64,000 bases of DNA from Oligoflexia bacterium (GCA_015231955.1 JADGAN010000022.1:1-64000), one strand, 5' to 3'; positions 35,036 through 44,647 are shown, numbered from the stretch's first letter. The notes: generated by a model from the sequence alone, not told the origin. Made by a program: numbers and translations.

Positions 35036-36415
35036 TCAATCAATAAAATCCTTAAGCATACTTGCAAAATAAAGCGGCAATTGATGTAAATCCTTCCCCA
35101 GCGTAGGAGGATTTCCAGAAAGTAGGAATGATCTTTTAGGTGAATATAAACTCTTATACACCTGCAAACTTTTCGCCTTGGTATTGATTCCAGATTTAAC
35201 TTCAATAGGACAAATTATTCCGTCAAAATCCAGCACAAACTCTATCTCCGATGCATTTCTATTCCATGAAAACAGATCTTTATTCCGTAGTGCCCTTAAT
35301 TCTTGGAGCACGAAATTTTCCGCAAAATATCCTTTAAAAGATCCGTAGTCATAATCGAGAAGTGTTTGCAGTGAAAGATCCACCATACATCCAAGCATTC
35401 CTACATCGAACAGATAAAGTTTAAACTTCTTTTCATTCGCATAAACGGATAGCGGAAGTTTTACCTCATTAACGATGGTGACTTGATAAATCAGTCCGGC
35501 CCTGATCAACCATTCGATCGACCCTTGCAGCTGTTCATACTTGCTTGCACCATCGAGTACATCTTTAAAGATGAATTTAGAAGTTTGCGTATTCTCTCTT
35601 GCAAGTTGTTGCGGAATATTTTTGAAGACCGACTCAATCTTGAGCGACTTGATTTTTCCAGAGTGCTTGGCAATATCATTTAAATACCCACGCAAAAGAT
35701 CGCTCTGAATCGCTCGAACCTTTTCATAGGTTGTCCGTCCGCGAGGGCCATCTCTAACGGTTAAAACCACTTCTGGTAATCCTCCAGCAAAAAAATACAA
35801 TTTTAAAAGTTTAAACGCCTCCCTATGCACATACTCAGAGATATTGGCCTTATACTGCAAAAGATTATTTAAAAGTTTCGACTCGCCAATCCCTTCGAGA
35901 AATTCAAAAAAAGTCATAGGATATAAAGTTAAAAACTCCACCTTGCCAACTGGAAACATATCATTTGTTAAGGATAATCCCAGCATGGATCCGGCGGCAC
36001 AGATATAGGCGTTTTCAAAATCTTGGCAGAAATACTTAAGCGAGGCCAATGCCTCTTCACAATATTGAATCTCATCAAAAATAATGAGATCACTCTCTAA
36101 ACTAATATCGACTTTTAGTAATATTTCCAAATCTTGCACGATTCTTCTAGGATCACGATTTGCCTTGAAAATTTGCTGAACTTCTACACTCTTGTAAAAG
36201 TCGATGTAGATATATTTAGAAAAAAACTTTTCCGCAAATTGTTTAAGTAGGTAGGTCTTGCCAACTTGCCTGGCCCCCATAAGGATGAGCGGCTTTCTCC
36301 GAGGATTTTCTTTCCAGTTGACTAATTTTTTTTCCAGCTCTCTTCTCACAATTTTCTTCTCTTTTTTTGCGATTCTCCAGAAACAATATGCTATTATTCC
36401 TCGGAAAAAAGTCAT
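35036..36415 (-). CDS. AAA ATPase with DUF4143-type C-terminal domain (paralog)
   Basis: A 459-aa ATPase. Walker A is GARQVGKT and Walker B is LIIFDEIQ. It shares VEFLTLYPMTFFEFLEG and GGLPEVVL with the ATPase at 30.7-32.0 kb, but the sequences differ throughout, so the two are old paralogs. The C-terminal part has SWNRNASEIEFVLDFDGIICPIEVKSG, the D/E-x-K segment. The start is uncertain, since 36415 has no clear ribosome site and a GTG near 36343 would suit the usual family N-terminus. Confidence 0.85.
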   Translation of the reverse strand: MTFFRGIIAYCFWRIAKKEKKIVRRELEKKLVNWKENPRRKPLILMGARQVGKTYLLKQFAEKFFSKYIYIDFYKSVEVQQIFKANRDPRRIVQDLEILLKVDISLESDLIIFDEIQYCEEALASLKYFCQDFENAYICAAGSMLGLSLTNDMFPVGKVEFLTLYPMTFFEFLEGIGESKLLNNLLQYKANISEYVHREAFKLLKLYFFAGGLPEVVLTVRDGPRGRTTYEKVRAIQSDLLRGYLNDIAKHSGKIKSLKIESVFKNIPQQLARENTQTSKFIFKDVLDGASKYEQLQGSIEWLIRAGLIYQVTIVNEVKLPLSVYANEKKFKLYLFDVGMLGCMVDLSLQTLLDYDYGSFKGYFAENFVLQELRALRNKDLFSWNRNASEIEFVLDFDGIICPIEVKSGINTKAKSLQVYKSLYSPKRSFLLSGNPPTLGKDLHQLPLYFASMLKDFID

Positions 36416-36494
36416 TTTCAATCACTTTTTCGTGGGAAAAAAGAAATAATTATTTAAAATTCAAGGAGTTATACTGGTTGGTACTGACCACTCT

Positions 36495-37748
36495 CTAGTG
36501 CTTGATCGTTTGTAGTTCTGCAGGATTGTGTTTGTGCTTAAAGAAGATGGCAAATAAAATCGCCACCACTAAAGCGTAGGCGGCAAAGGCGAGCCAGATC
36601 CCTTGCCAATCAAACTTGCCACCCTCTAAGAGGAAGTATTTATCGATCATCAAACCGCTAAAGTAACTACCAAGGAAGGCACCCACCCCATTGGTCATCA
36701 TCATGAAGAGCCCTTGTGCACTTCCGCGCATACCAGGATCAACTTGCGTCTCAACGTAGAGGGAGCCAGAGATGTTAAAGAAGTCAAAGGCCATACCGTA
36801 GATGATACAAGAGAGCACGATCATCCAAAGGCCATCAGCAGGGTTACCAAAACCAAAAAGAGCAAAGCGCAGTACCCATGCCACCATACTCATAAGCATC
36901 ACCTGCTTGATTCCAAAGCGCTTTAAGAAGAAGGGAATGGTGAGGATGAAAAGCGTTTCAGAAATTTGTGAGATCGACATGATCACCGCAGGATAACGAA
37001 CGGCGATGGTATCAACATACTCTGGAACATTTTTAAAATCGTGAAGGAAGGTATCACCAAAAGCGTTGGTAAGTTGGAGGGCCGCTCCTAATAGCATGGC
37101 AAAGAAAAAGAAGAGCGCCATCTTGCCATCTTTTAAAAGTGCAAAAGCATCAAGACCTAGGGCACTTACCAAAGAACCTTTCTTGCCTTTACCAAGAGGA
37201 GGACACTTCGGCATGGTGAAAGCGTAGAGTCCAAGCAGCAGGGAGAAGACGGATGCTACATAAAATTGCGTGGAGGAGGTTTCAAGGTGAGAGAGGCTGA
37301 TGGTCCAAAGTGCAATAATAAAACCGACAGTTCCCCAAACTCTTATGGGTGGATACTCTTTTACAATATCCATACCCGCTTCTTCCATCGCCGAATAGGA
37401 GACGGTGATAGAGAGGGCCAGGGTGGGCATATAGCACATCATATTTAAGAGCATCACCCAAAACATGGTTTGAGGATCGTTTACTTGAGGAATGAAGAAG
37501 AGAACTACGGCACCACCAAGGTGACAAAGGCCATACAAACGTTCAGCATTCATCCACCTGTCAGCAATGATACCGGTAATTGCAGGCATAAAGAGAGAGG
37601 AGATCCCGATGGTAGAGAAGATTGCGCCAAACTCACTTCCCGACCACTGCTTGGTTTGAAACCAGTAAGCACCGATGGTTAAGAGCCAACAACCCCAGAC
37701 AAAAAACTGCAAGAACTGCATAACAGTGATCCGTAACTTAAGATTCAT
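36495..37748 (-). CDS. Nucleoside-type MFS permease
   Basis: A 417-aa, 12-helix transporter. MQFLQFFVWGCWLLTIGAY and FSTIGISSLFMPAITGIIADRW resemble the NupG/XapB nucleoside:H+ symporter family. Later signatures include YGMAFDFFNISGSLYVE, typical of NHS-family proteins. AAGGAAG lies 6 bases before the ATG at 37748. The substrate is inferred by family; an adenine deaminase is encoded further on. It lies 130 bases after the Flx-Hdr operon, in the same direction. Confidence 0.85.
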   Translation of the reverse strand: MNLKLRITVMQFLQFFVWGCWLLTIGAYWFQTKQWSGSEFGAIFSTIGISSLFMPAITGIIADRWMNAERLYGLCHLGGAVVLFFIPQVNDPQTMFWVMLLNMMCYMPTLALSITVSYSAMEEAGMDIVKEYPPIRVWGTVGFIIALWTISLSHLETSSTQFYVASVFSLLLGLYAFTMPKCPPLGKGKKGSLVSALGLDAFALLKDGKMALFFFFAMLLGAALQLTNAFGDTFLHDFKNVPEYVDTIAVRYPAVIMSISQISETLFILTIPFFLKRFGIKQVMLMSMVAWVLRFALFGFGNPADGLWMIVLSCIIYGMAFDFFNISGSLYVETQVDPGMRGSAQGLFMMMTNGVGAFLGSYFSGLMIDKYFLLEGGKFDWQGIWLAFAAYALVVAILFAIFFKHKHNPAELQTIKH

Positions 37749-37878
37749 CTTAAACTTCCTTTGGATATGGTTTTTAAAAAAGATTTCAAGGCCTTTACAA
37801 AAAAATGTATTCATGTACAAGGAAGCGCGTATTCTAACACTCTTTTGTCGGATTTTTTAGCGAAAATTTCTGGGGCGA

Positions 37879-38727
37879 TTAAAAATCTGAGTCGGGTAAA
37901 CCCTTTAAATCTGATGCCGAAAAGACCGGGCCATCCTTACAAACGTAAGTTCCCCCAATATTGCAGCGTCCACACTTTCCAAAACCGCACTTCATACGAT
38001 TTTCCAGTGTCGTAATGATACTGCTATCGTTAAATCCCAAGCGGTTTAACTCAGCAATTGTAAACTTAATCATGATGGGTGGACCACACACCACCGCTAC
38101 ACTATTTTCAGCACTCACGCTCATCTTGGAGAGGATGTGCGGAATCAATCCTACATGGCCACTCCACTTCCCCTCATCTTGGGGCCTTAGTTGATCGACC
38201 GTTTTTTCAAAGCGCACATCACTACGCGCTTCCCAGGCGGCCAGCTGTTCACGATAGATGATATCAGCAGTCGAGCGTGCTCCATAGAGAATGGTCACCG
38301 CCTTAAACTCCGCTCGGCGATCAAGCACATTATCAATGAGGGAGCGCAGAGGGGCAAGTCCAATGCCACCTCCTACAAAGAGAATATTTTTTCGAAGCAT
38401 CTGCTCGATGGGAAAAGCGTTTCCATAAGGGCCACGAAATCCTACTAGGTCTCCCACCTCTAAGCTTCGAAGCGCCGTCGTCACCTTGCCCACCTTTTTA
38501 AAAGAGCACTCGATGTACCCTTGTTTGGTCGGTGCAGAGGCGATACAAAAGGTGGCCTCCCCTTCGCCTAAGATCGAGTAGAGACCAAATTGGCCTGCAA
38601 GAAAAGTGAAACTCTCCTTTAGTTTGGGATCCACGTGCTCTAGCTTAAAGGTACGAATGTCGTGAGTCTCATCACGAATTTCTGTAAGCTTCATCTGATA
38701 GGGATAATAAATATTATTCGTACACAT
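37879..38727 (-). CDS. flxA: FlxA-like NAD(P)H/FAD oxidoreductase subunit
   Basis: A 282-aa diaphorase subunit. An FAD-binding domain (residues 20-105, RGPYGNAFP) precedes an NAD(P)-binding part (GGGIGLAPL). The C-terminal Cys motif CGFGKCGRC and the later YVC fit a [2Fe-2S] site. In FlxABCD-HdrABC this subunit takes electrons from NADH. It also resembles sulfhydrogenase gamma subunits, but no hydrogenase large subunit is present. The ATG at 38727 has AGGGAGAG upstream and lies 2 bases after the flxB stop. It is the last gene of the operon. Confidence 0.8.
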   Translation of the reverse strand: MCTNNIYYPYQMKLTEIRDETHDIRTFKLEHVDPKLKESFTFLAGQFGLYSILGEGEATFCIASAPTKQGYIECSFKKVGKVTTALRSLEVGDLVGFRGPYGNAFPIEQMLRKNILFVGGGIGLAPLRSLIDNVLDRRAEFKAVTILYGARSTADIIYREQLAAWEARSDVRFEKTVDQLRPQDEGKWSGHVGLIPHILSKMSVSAENSVAVVCGPPIMIKFTIAELNRLGFNDSSIITTLENRMKCGFGKCGRCNIGGTYVCKDGPVFSASDLKGLPDSDF

Positions 38728-38729
38728 AA

Positions 38730-39794
38730 CTACGCTCTCCCTTTGCCTAAAACATGAGTGACTGCTTGATAGATATCGAGACCAACGGGGCAGGAGCGCG
38801 AACAGCGACCGCAGCCCACACACAACGACTCCTCAGAAAATTTCTGAGGGTAGTAAGCGAGTTTATGAAAGTAGCGTTGCCGGCAACGCTGGCATTGTAG
38901 TTCGCGTGGGTTGTGCCCACCTGCGTGTTTGGTAAAAAGTGCAAAGGAGCAAGCGTCCCAATTTTTCACTCGCGCCCCCTCCCCTAGTGTCCCCGCTTTG
39001 GGTTCGTCAACGATGTCAAAGCAGTGGCAAGTGGGACACGACATCGCACAGATGCCACAACCAAGGCAGCGATAGGTCTCTTGCACCAGTTGATCGGAAT
39101 CAAAATACTCTGGCATTTTATGGCGTACTTCAGTGAGATCCTGTTTGCGAACAAAGCGATCTTTAATCGCCTCCAACTGGTCCGCAGCACGCTTATCGCT
39201 CGCTTGTAACTCCACTCCCTCTTTACAGCTATTCAAGAGGCGCTCACCCTTCTCCGTGATCACTTCGAGAAGAAAAGCATCATCTCCATTTGTAGAGAGT
39301 AACAGATCACTCCCGCTACTAGCAGTGGGATCACCACCGACACCGAGGCAAAAGCAGTGCTCATCCACACTAGCTTGATCACTGCAAGCAAAAGTGACAA
39401 TGGTGGTGGCCTCACGCCGTTTTAAATAAAATTTATCATTGTAGTCCCAAGTGAAAACTTTATCGAGAAGTTCTAACCCTCTAGCATCACAAGGGCGAAT
39501 GCCAAAGAGGACTGTCTCAGGGGTGGGTGGTTCCACATCGTGCATCTCTTGTCCCGTATAGCGGAGTACCGGCTCTGTACGAGGGAAAAATACCTCTTTT
39601 GGAGAAAGGGTGGTCATGGTTCTTAGCAACTGATTCAAGACAACCTCTTCCGCGCGCAAAATGGTTTCAAAAGAGAGTTGCTCCCCACTCTTTTTTGGCG
39701 CAAGCAAGCGATACTTGTGTGCTAAAATATTTTCGATCAACTGCTTAAGGCCCTGCTTAGTGACAATAGAACTGTTATAACTTTTCATACACAT
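38730..39794 (-). CDS. flxB: FlxB-like 4Fe-4S dicluster subunit
   Basis: A 354-aa electron-transfer protein. The N-terminal part contains FGIRPCDARGLELLD and a Cys pair near 145. Two ferredoxin motifs follow: CLGCGICAMSCPTC near 243 and CVGCGRCSRSCPVG near 327. CQRCRQRYFHK between them adds another Cys cluster. It resembles the beta subunit of sulfhydrogenases. It is translated after flxC with an 8-base gap; an ATG 6 bases downstream is also possible. Confidence 0.8.
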   Translation of the reverse strand: MCMKSYNSSIVTKQGLKQLIENILAHKYRLLAPKKSGEQLSFETILRAEEVVLNQLLRTMTTLSPKEVFFPRTEPVLRYTGQEMHDVEPPTPETVLFGIRPCDARGLELLDKVFTWDYNDKFYLKRREATTIVTFACSDQASVDEHCFCLGVGGDPTASSGSDLLLSTNGDDAFLLEVITEKGERLLNSCKEGVELQASDKRAADQLEAIKDRFVRKQDLTEVRHKMPEYFDSDQLVQETYRCLGCGICAMSCPTCHCFDIVDEPKAGTLGEGARVKNWDACSFALFTKHAGGHNPRELQCQRCRQRYFHKLAYYPQKFSEESLCVGCGRCSRSCPVGLDIYQAVTHVLGKGRA

Positions 39795-39802
39795 CCCGCT
39801 GT

Positions 39803-40612
39803 TTAGCGAATGAAATCTTGATTATCATTTTGTTTATAAGTTGTCAGAGGTGGTGCTGCCTTCTCATCCATCCCTGCGATAAATTGATACTTCTCCTCAA
39901 CACTCTTTGCAAGATAGCGATTTAAAATATCCAGGCGGATACCGACTGGGCAAGCGCGTGCGCACTCTCCACACTCTACACAACGGCCGATCAAATGAAA
40001 GGCGCGAGTAAAATTCCAACTCCAGTTCCCTAGAGGAGAGGGCGTACTGGAGATCCATTGTGGTTCCGACTTCTCGACGATGCAAGTTTTGCAAAAACAG
40101 TGAGGGCAAATCTGCCTACAGGCGTAACAGCGAATACAGCGCTTAAACTCTTCTGCAAAGAAGCGAAAGCGCTCCTCCATCGGCATGGCCAAAATCTTTG
40201 CAATTTCACCATCAATGGGGTTTTTCTCCTCTGGGGTCAGCGGATTTTTGACTCTACAAGTGGTGCACTTATCGCGTCCAATGCCTTTAGCATCACACTT
40301 TAGTTCGAGCATCACCACCTCTTCGCTCTTCAATTGATTTTCACTGAAGAGCCCTCTTACCGAGCGAGCATCGCAGCCTTTGACAACGATTGCGAGCTTA
40401 CCATGGGAGCAAACTTCAGGTTTTCGTAAATAGACTGCAAGATTATAAAAACAGTCGCTTTCAAAATGGAGTTCCTCTACTTTTTGTGGATCGGTAATAA
40501 AGATAGGATAGTTCTTTTTTCCCTTCCCTTTGCCATAACCAATCACCATGCCCACCCGTTTCTCCTCTAAGAGTTTGCGGGCCTCCTCTCTTACTTCATG
40601 GATTGAGTTCAT
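39803..40612 (-). CDS. flxC: FlxC-like 4Fe-4S protein
   Basis: A 269-aa protein with a flavin- or Cys-type N-terminal part (VVKGCDARSVRGL; CDAKGIGRDKCTTC) and two ferredoxin motifs, CIRCYACRQICPHC and CVECGECARACPVG. In characterised FlxABCD systems, FlxB and FlxC relay electrons between FlxA and the MvhD-like FlxD. Its start overlaps the flxD 3' end by 17 bases, which points to coupled translation. Confidence 0.8.
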   Translation of the reverse strand: MNSIHEVREEARKLLEEKRVGMVIGYGKGKGKKNYPIFITDPQKVEELHFESDCFYNLAVYLRKPEVCSHGKLAIVVKGCDARSVRGLFSENQLKSEEVVMLELKCDAKGIGRDKCTTCRVKNPLTPEEKNPIDGEIAKILAMPMEERFRFFAEEFKRCIRCYACRQICPHCFCKTCIVEKSEPQWISSTPSPLGNWSWNFTRAFHLIGRCVECGECARACPVGIRLDILNRYLAKSVEEKYQFIAGMDEKAAPPLTTYKQNDNQDFIR

Positions 40613-41054
40613 TTGCTTGCTCCCTTAGCGCATGAAAAACGTTAAATGGTCCCAGCTCTTCGACCCTCTTGCTAACCTCGTTGACAAGTTCCGCCCATTT
40701 GCGTCCTTCCGCCGCTGAAACCCAGGCAAACTGTATTCGTCGCATATCGACGCCGACAAAACTCATTAGTTCATGAAACATCTCAAAACGCCTGCGTGCA
40801 TAGTAGTTGCCCGAGGTGTAGTGGCAATCACCAGGGTGACAGCCAGAGACGATCACGCCATCGGCGCCCTCTTCAAACGCCTTCACAATAAACTGTACAT
40901 CGATACGGCCGGTGCAAGGAAGTTTAATAATCTTCACATAGGGTGAGTATTGCATGCGACTGGTGCCTGCAAGGTCTGCACCGGTATAGGTACACCACTG
41001 GCAAACAAAGGCCATAATTTTGGGTTCAAATTTCATATTCATATTCATGCTCAT
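40596..41054 (-). CDS. flxD: MvhD/FlxD-like [2Fe-2S] linker subunit
   Basis: A 152-aa protein of the MvhD family, which links the electron-donor module to HdrA. AFVCQWCTYTGADLAG, LPCTGRID and SGCHPGDCHY supply the Cys ligands. It overlaps hdrA by 4 bases (ATGA) and flxC by 17 bases. Confidence 0.88.
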   Translation of the reverse strand: MSMNMNMKFEPKIMAFVCQWCTYTGADLAGTSRMQYSPYVKIIKLPCTGRIDVQFIVKAFEEGADGVIVSGCHPGDCHYTSGNYYARRRFEMFHELMSFVGVDMRRIQFAWVSAAEGRKWAELVNEVSKRVEELGPFNVFHALREQANELNP

Positions 41055-43072
41055 TTTTTTACCACCTCTTCCTCATACGTGCTCGTGGTATTAAAACCAC
41101 GAATCGCCGAGAAAATTTGTTGATCGGTATAACCGGCAAGGTCGCACGCTTTGGCCCTACAAATAGCGATACAACCGCCACAACCTTGGCATAGACCAGC
41201 GTTGACCTCTGCCACCACCTTCAGCACTTCACCACTGCGATTTTTAATCTCTTTGCGCGAAATCGCACGGTAGGGACAAACCGCCTCACAACTAAAACAA
41301 CCAAAACAGCGATCACTATTCACCATCGACACATAAGGATCGCGCTCCATCTCTTTTCTGGAAAAGAGAATTTGTACTTTACTGGCGGCGGCACTCGCAT
41401 CTGCTACCGACTCTGGAATATCTTTTGGTGCTTGAGCTGCTCCCGCAAGAAAGATCCCAGCGGTATTCGACTCCACCGGGCGCAGCTTAGGGTGTGCCTC
41501 CGAATAAAAGTGGTGTTGGTCATAGGGAGTCCCCACCTTTTGTGCCAGTGCCGCTGCACCCACACTGGGTTTCACCGCAGAGGCGAGCACCACCATATCG
41601 GCAACGATCTCCACTTGCTCTCCAAGCAGTGTATCCGCTCCCTTCACTACGAGCTTCTTCACCCCCTCGATCTCTTTTTCATAGACGCGCGCCACTCTCC
41701 CCCGCACATAGATGGCCTTATCTTGTTCGATCGCTCGCCGAACAAACTCATCGTAATTTTTTCCGCTGGCCCTCACATCCATATAGAAGACGTAGGCCTT
41801 ACCACCATGGACTTTATGCTGGTAGAGCATGGCGTGTTTTGCCACATACATACAGCAGATCTTCGAGCAGTAGGAGATGCCTTTGGCCAGATCGCGCGAG
41901 CCTGCACACGATAGGAACACCACCGTCTCGGGACGACGCCCATCGGAGGGGCGCTTGAGCTCACCACTGGTGGGCCCACTAGCAGAGGCCAAACGCTCAA
42001 ACTGCAATCCGGTAATCACATCGGGATAGCGGCCGCCACCATACTCTGGAAAAAAAGTTGCAGGCAAGGTCTCATAACCGGTTGCCAGCACGATCGCACC
42101 AATACGCTCCTCAACAATCTCATCCTCTTGTTCGTAGCGAATCGCTTTTGGTCCACACACCTTCTCACAAATTTTACACTTACCCTTGGTAAAGTAGAGG
42201 CAGTGCTTACGATCGATCACCGGTTTATTGGGAACCGCTTGGGGAAAGGGAACATAGATCGCTTTTCTCTTTCCCAGTCCCTCTTCAAACTCGGAAGCAA
42301 TATTTTTTTGCGGACACTTCTCTTGGCAAATACCACACCCAGTACAGCTACTCGTATCCACCGAGCGCGCCTTCTTTCTAATTTTTACCTCGAAATTTCC
42401 CACAAAGCCGCTGACACTCTCCACCTCGGCGTAGCTGTAGAGTTTAATCTTCGGGTGGCGAGCAACCTCCACCATCCTTGGAGTGAGAATACATTGGGAG
42501 CAATCGAGCGTAGGAAAGGTCTCCGAAAGTCCCGCCATATGGCCACCAATCGAGGGCGTGCGCTCAACCAGCACCACCTCATGTCCCCCATTAGCAATAT
42601 CGAGTGCTGCCTGAATCCCGGCAATCCCGCCTCCCACCACCATCGCTCGTGCGGTAATCGGCACTGTAATATTTTTAAGTTGTAAATTGTAGCGGACGCG
42701 CTCTACCGTTGAACGGGTAATGGCGATCGCCTTCTTGGTGGCCTCCTCCTTGTTCTCATGCACCCAGGAGCAGTGCTCGCGAATGTTGGCCACCTCGAGC
42801 AGGAAAGGGTTTAGCCCCGCCTCCTCGGCGGCAGTACGAAAGGTCTTCTCATGCATCAGCGGACTACAAAGCGCCACCACCACACCATCAAGGGCATCGT
42901 TTTTGATCGACTCCTTCATGATCTTTTGTCCAGGATCAGAGCACATATACTTGTACTCGACGGAGGTGACTACACCTGGAACTCCCGCCATCGCCTCTGC
43001 CACCTTCACCACATCGACGGTACGAGAGATATTTTCACCACACCAACAAATAAAGACTCCTATACGGGCCAT
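41051..43072 (-). CDS. hdrA: Heterodisulfide reductase subunit A-like flavoprotein
   Basis: A 673-aa iron-sulfur flavoprotein, the bifurcating core in Hdr complexes. An N-terminal Fe-S domain (CWCG near 9-12, MCSDPGQ, CSPLMHE) is followed by the FAD fold (GGGIAG at 147-152, then PSIGGHMA). Ferredoxin motifs occur at CTGCGICQEKCP, at CSKICCMY, and twice near the end (CFGCFSCEAVCP, CQGCGGCIAICR). The C-terminal extra ferredoxins mark the longer HdrA type found with Flx. It couples a favourable and an unfavourable electron transfer. It lies between hdrB and flxD in one operon. Confidence 0.92.
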   Translation of the reverse strand: MARIGVFICWCGENISRTVDVVKVAEAMAGVPGVVTSVEYKYMCSDPGQKIMKESIKNDALDGVVVALCSPLMHEKTFRTAAEEAGLNPFLLEVANIREHCSWVHENKEEATKKAIAITRSTVERVRYNLQLKNITVPITARAMVVGGGIAGIQAALDIANGGHEVVLVERTPSIGGHMAGLSETFPTLDCSQCILTPRMVEVARHPKIKLYSYAEVESVSGFVGNFEVKIRKKARSVDTSSCTGCGICQEKCPQKNIASEFEEGLGKRKAIYVPFPQAVPNKPVIDRKHCLYFTKGKCKICEKVCGPKAIRYEQEDEIVEERIGAIVLATGYETLPATFFPEYGGGRYPDVITGLQFERLASASGPTSGELKRPSDGRRPETVVFLSCAGSRDLAKGISYCSKICCMYVAKHAMLYQHKVHGGKAYVFYMDVRASGKNYDEFVRRAIEQDKAIYVRGRVARVYEKEIEGVKKLVVKGADTLLGEQVEIVADMVVLASAVKPSVGAAALAQKVGTPYDQHHFYSEAHPKLRPVESNTAGIFLAGAAQAPKDIPESVADASAAASKVQILFSRKEMERDPYVSMVNSDRCFGCFSCEAVCPYRAISRKEIKNRSGEVLKVVAEVNAGLCQGCGGCIAICRAKACDLAGYTDQQIFSAIRGFNTTSTYEEEVVKK

Positions 43073-43102
43073 AGACTATCCTTCCTTCTTTCTTCAAACT
43101 TC

Positions 43103-43990
43103 TTATTGATTCAAGTAAGCACCAAGGGTGGATTGCACCTCGACCAAGTGACGATGAAACGAAAGCTTCTCTTTTTGTGCCCCCATTGCGAGTGCCATCA
43201 ATTGAGTAAAATAGAGCACCGGCATTTTAAAATCAATGCGTTTTTGATTTTGTAAATCGATCTGTCGCATATCGAGATTTGCTTGGCAAAGTGGACAAGC
43301 AACTGCAATCACTTGCGCCTTCGCATCCTTTGCCTCTCGTAAAAGCTTCTCCACCAAATTTAAGACCCAATCGCTCTTACTAAGCGTAAGACTAGCACCA
43401 CAACACTCGGTCTTCATGGGCCAATCCACCGCTACCGCTCCCATACACTCCATGATCTTATCCATGCTGGTAGGATTTTCTAAATCATCAAAGGTGGCCA
43501 CCTCTGGCGGCCTTACCAGCAAGCACCCATAGTAGGAGACCACCCTTAAACTCTTAAGTGGTTTTGTAACCAAGGCCTGCAAGCGTGCAGTGCCCACACT
43601 TTGCATCAGGATTTCCAAAATATGCAGCGGTTTTACTCCTCCCTCATACTTCTCTTCCAAGACCAGCTCCACCTCTGCTTTAAGTTTTGAGTCGTGTTCC
43701 AGCTGCATGGTCGTGGTCTTTAGGCGCGAAAAGCAAGCAGCACAAGAGATCGCCACCTCACTCTTGCCACTCTTCCCCACCAAATTTAAATTTCTTGCTG
43801 GTAAAGCGTAGGCGAGTAAACGATCTTTGTAGTGTGCGGCGGTGGCCCCACAACAGGACCAATCGGCCAGCTCTGATAGTTTGATCCCTAGGCGGGTAAA
43901 CACCTCTTTTGTTGCAATATCAAACTCTTTTGCCATTCCCTCCAGGGAGCAACCAGGGTAGTAAGCATACTCTCTCTTTTCTATGTCCAT
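43103..43990 (-). CDS. hdrB: Heterodisulfide reductase subunit B-like protein
   Basis: A 295-aa protein with the two CCG cysteine motifs typical of HdrB. The first is CSLEG, then SCCG and CAAC; the second is GCLL, then ECCG and CPLC. These ligate two unusual [4Fe-4S] clusters that reduce a disulfide. The physiological disulfide, for example on a DsrC-like protein, is not shown in the window. It follows hdrC after 6 bases. Confidence 0.9.
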   Translation of the reverse strand: MDIEKREYAYYPGCSLEGMAKEFDIATKEVFTRLGIKLSELADWSCCGATAAHYKDRLLAYALPARNLNLVGKSGKSEVAISCAACFSRLKTTTMQLEHDSKLKAEVELVLEEKYEGGVKPLHILEILMQSVGTARLQALVTKPLKSLRVVSYYGCLLVRPPEVATFDDLENPTSMDKIMECMGAVAVDWPMKTECCGASLTLSKSDWVLNLVEKLLREAKDAKAQVIAVACPLCQANLDMRQIDLQNQKRIDFKMPVLYFTQLMALAMGAQKEKLSFHRHLVEVQSTLGAYLNQ

Positions 43991-43996
43991 AGATGA

Positions 43997-44557
43997 TTAT
44001 CCTTTCTGTGCACGATACTTTTCTACATTTTTAAAAATACGCTGAAACTCTTTAATCCCGTTTATACGGTGAGGAAGCAGCGGTAACTTTCCTTTGACAA
44101 GCAGGGAGGGACCCTTGCTGGCATCTTTAAACAAGTCACCACTACGAAGATTATAGATGGCGGCCAACATCGGTTCAAAGATGCGGCCAAAGGTATAAAT
44201 ATTGGAGAGAAAAATTTTGTGTGCTAAAAGAATATGGCGAACAGCACCCTTTGTAGCATACTTGCGCTGCAATTTTTTATCGGCAAAGAGGCGATTTCTT
44301 AGCGTGTCCCAAATCTCGACAATCTTAATCTCTTGGGGACAGCGACTCTGGCAAGTTTCACAGGCCACGCACACCCAGAGCGAGTTAGAGCGGTAGATGG
44401 CATCGTAATTTCCCAATTGCAACTGCCGCATCATCTGACTGGTGGAGAGTTCCATTTGCGAAGCGAGCGGGCAACCCGCCGAACATTTTCCACACTGATA
44501 ACATTTAGCACCCATTACTTTTAACTCATCTTGCTCCGTATGGGGATGTGCTTGCAT
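43997..44557 (-). CDS. hdrC: Heterodisulfide reductase subunit C-like ferredoxin
   Basis: A 186-aa protein with two [4Fe-4S] motifs, CYQCGKCSAGCPLA near 18-30 and CVACETCQSRCPQE near 58-72, and a helical C-terminus. HdrC carries electrons between HdrA and HdrB. It is the first gene of the leftward seven-gene operon. A GGGAG sequence lies about 10 bases before the ATG. Confidence 0.9.
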   Translation of the reverse strand: MQAHPHTEQDELKVMGAKCYQCGKCSAGCPLASQMELSTSQMMRQLQLGNYDAIYRSNSLWVCVACETCQSRCPQEIKIVEIWDTLRNRLFADKKLQRKYATKGAVRHILLAHKIFLSNIYTFGRIFEPMLAAIYNLRSGDLFKDASKGPSLLVKGKLPLLPHRINGIKEFQRIFKNVEKYRAQKG

Positions 44558-44647
44558 CTTGAAATCTCCCTCTTAAAGTTACAACTGTGAATCCAAAAAC
44601 GTTACTTATTTTTTACAAGCAAAGGCCCTTGAATGTAAAGGCGCATT

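Noticed and set aside
41372-41958. Long plus-strand frames opposite hdrA, rich in Arg, His and Pro
   Set aside because: They arise from the higher GC of hdrA and have no protein-like character.
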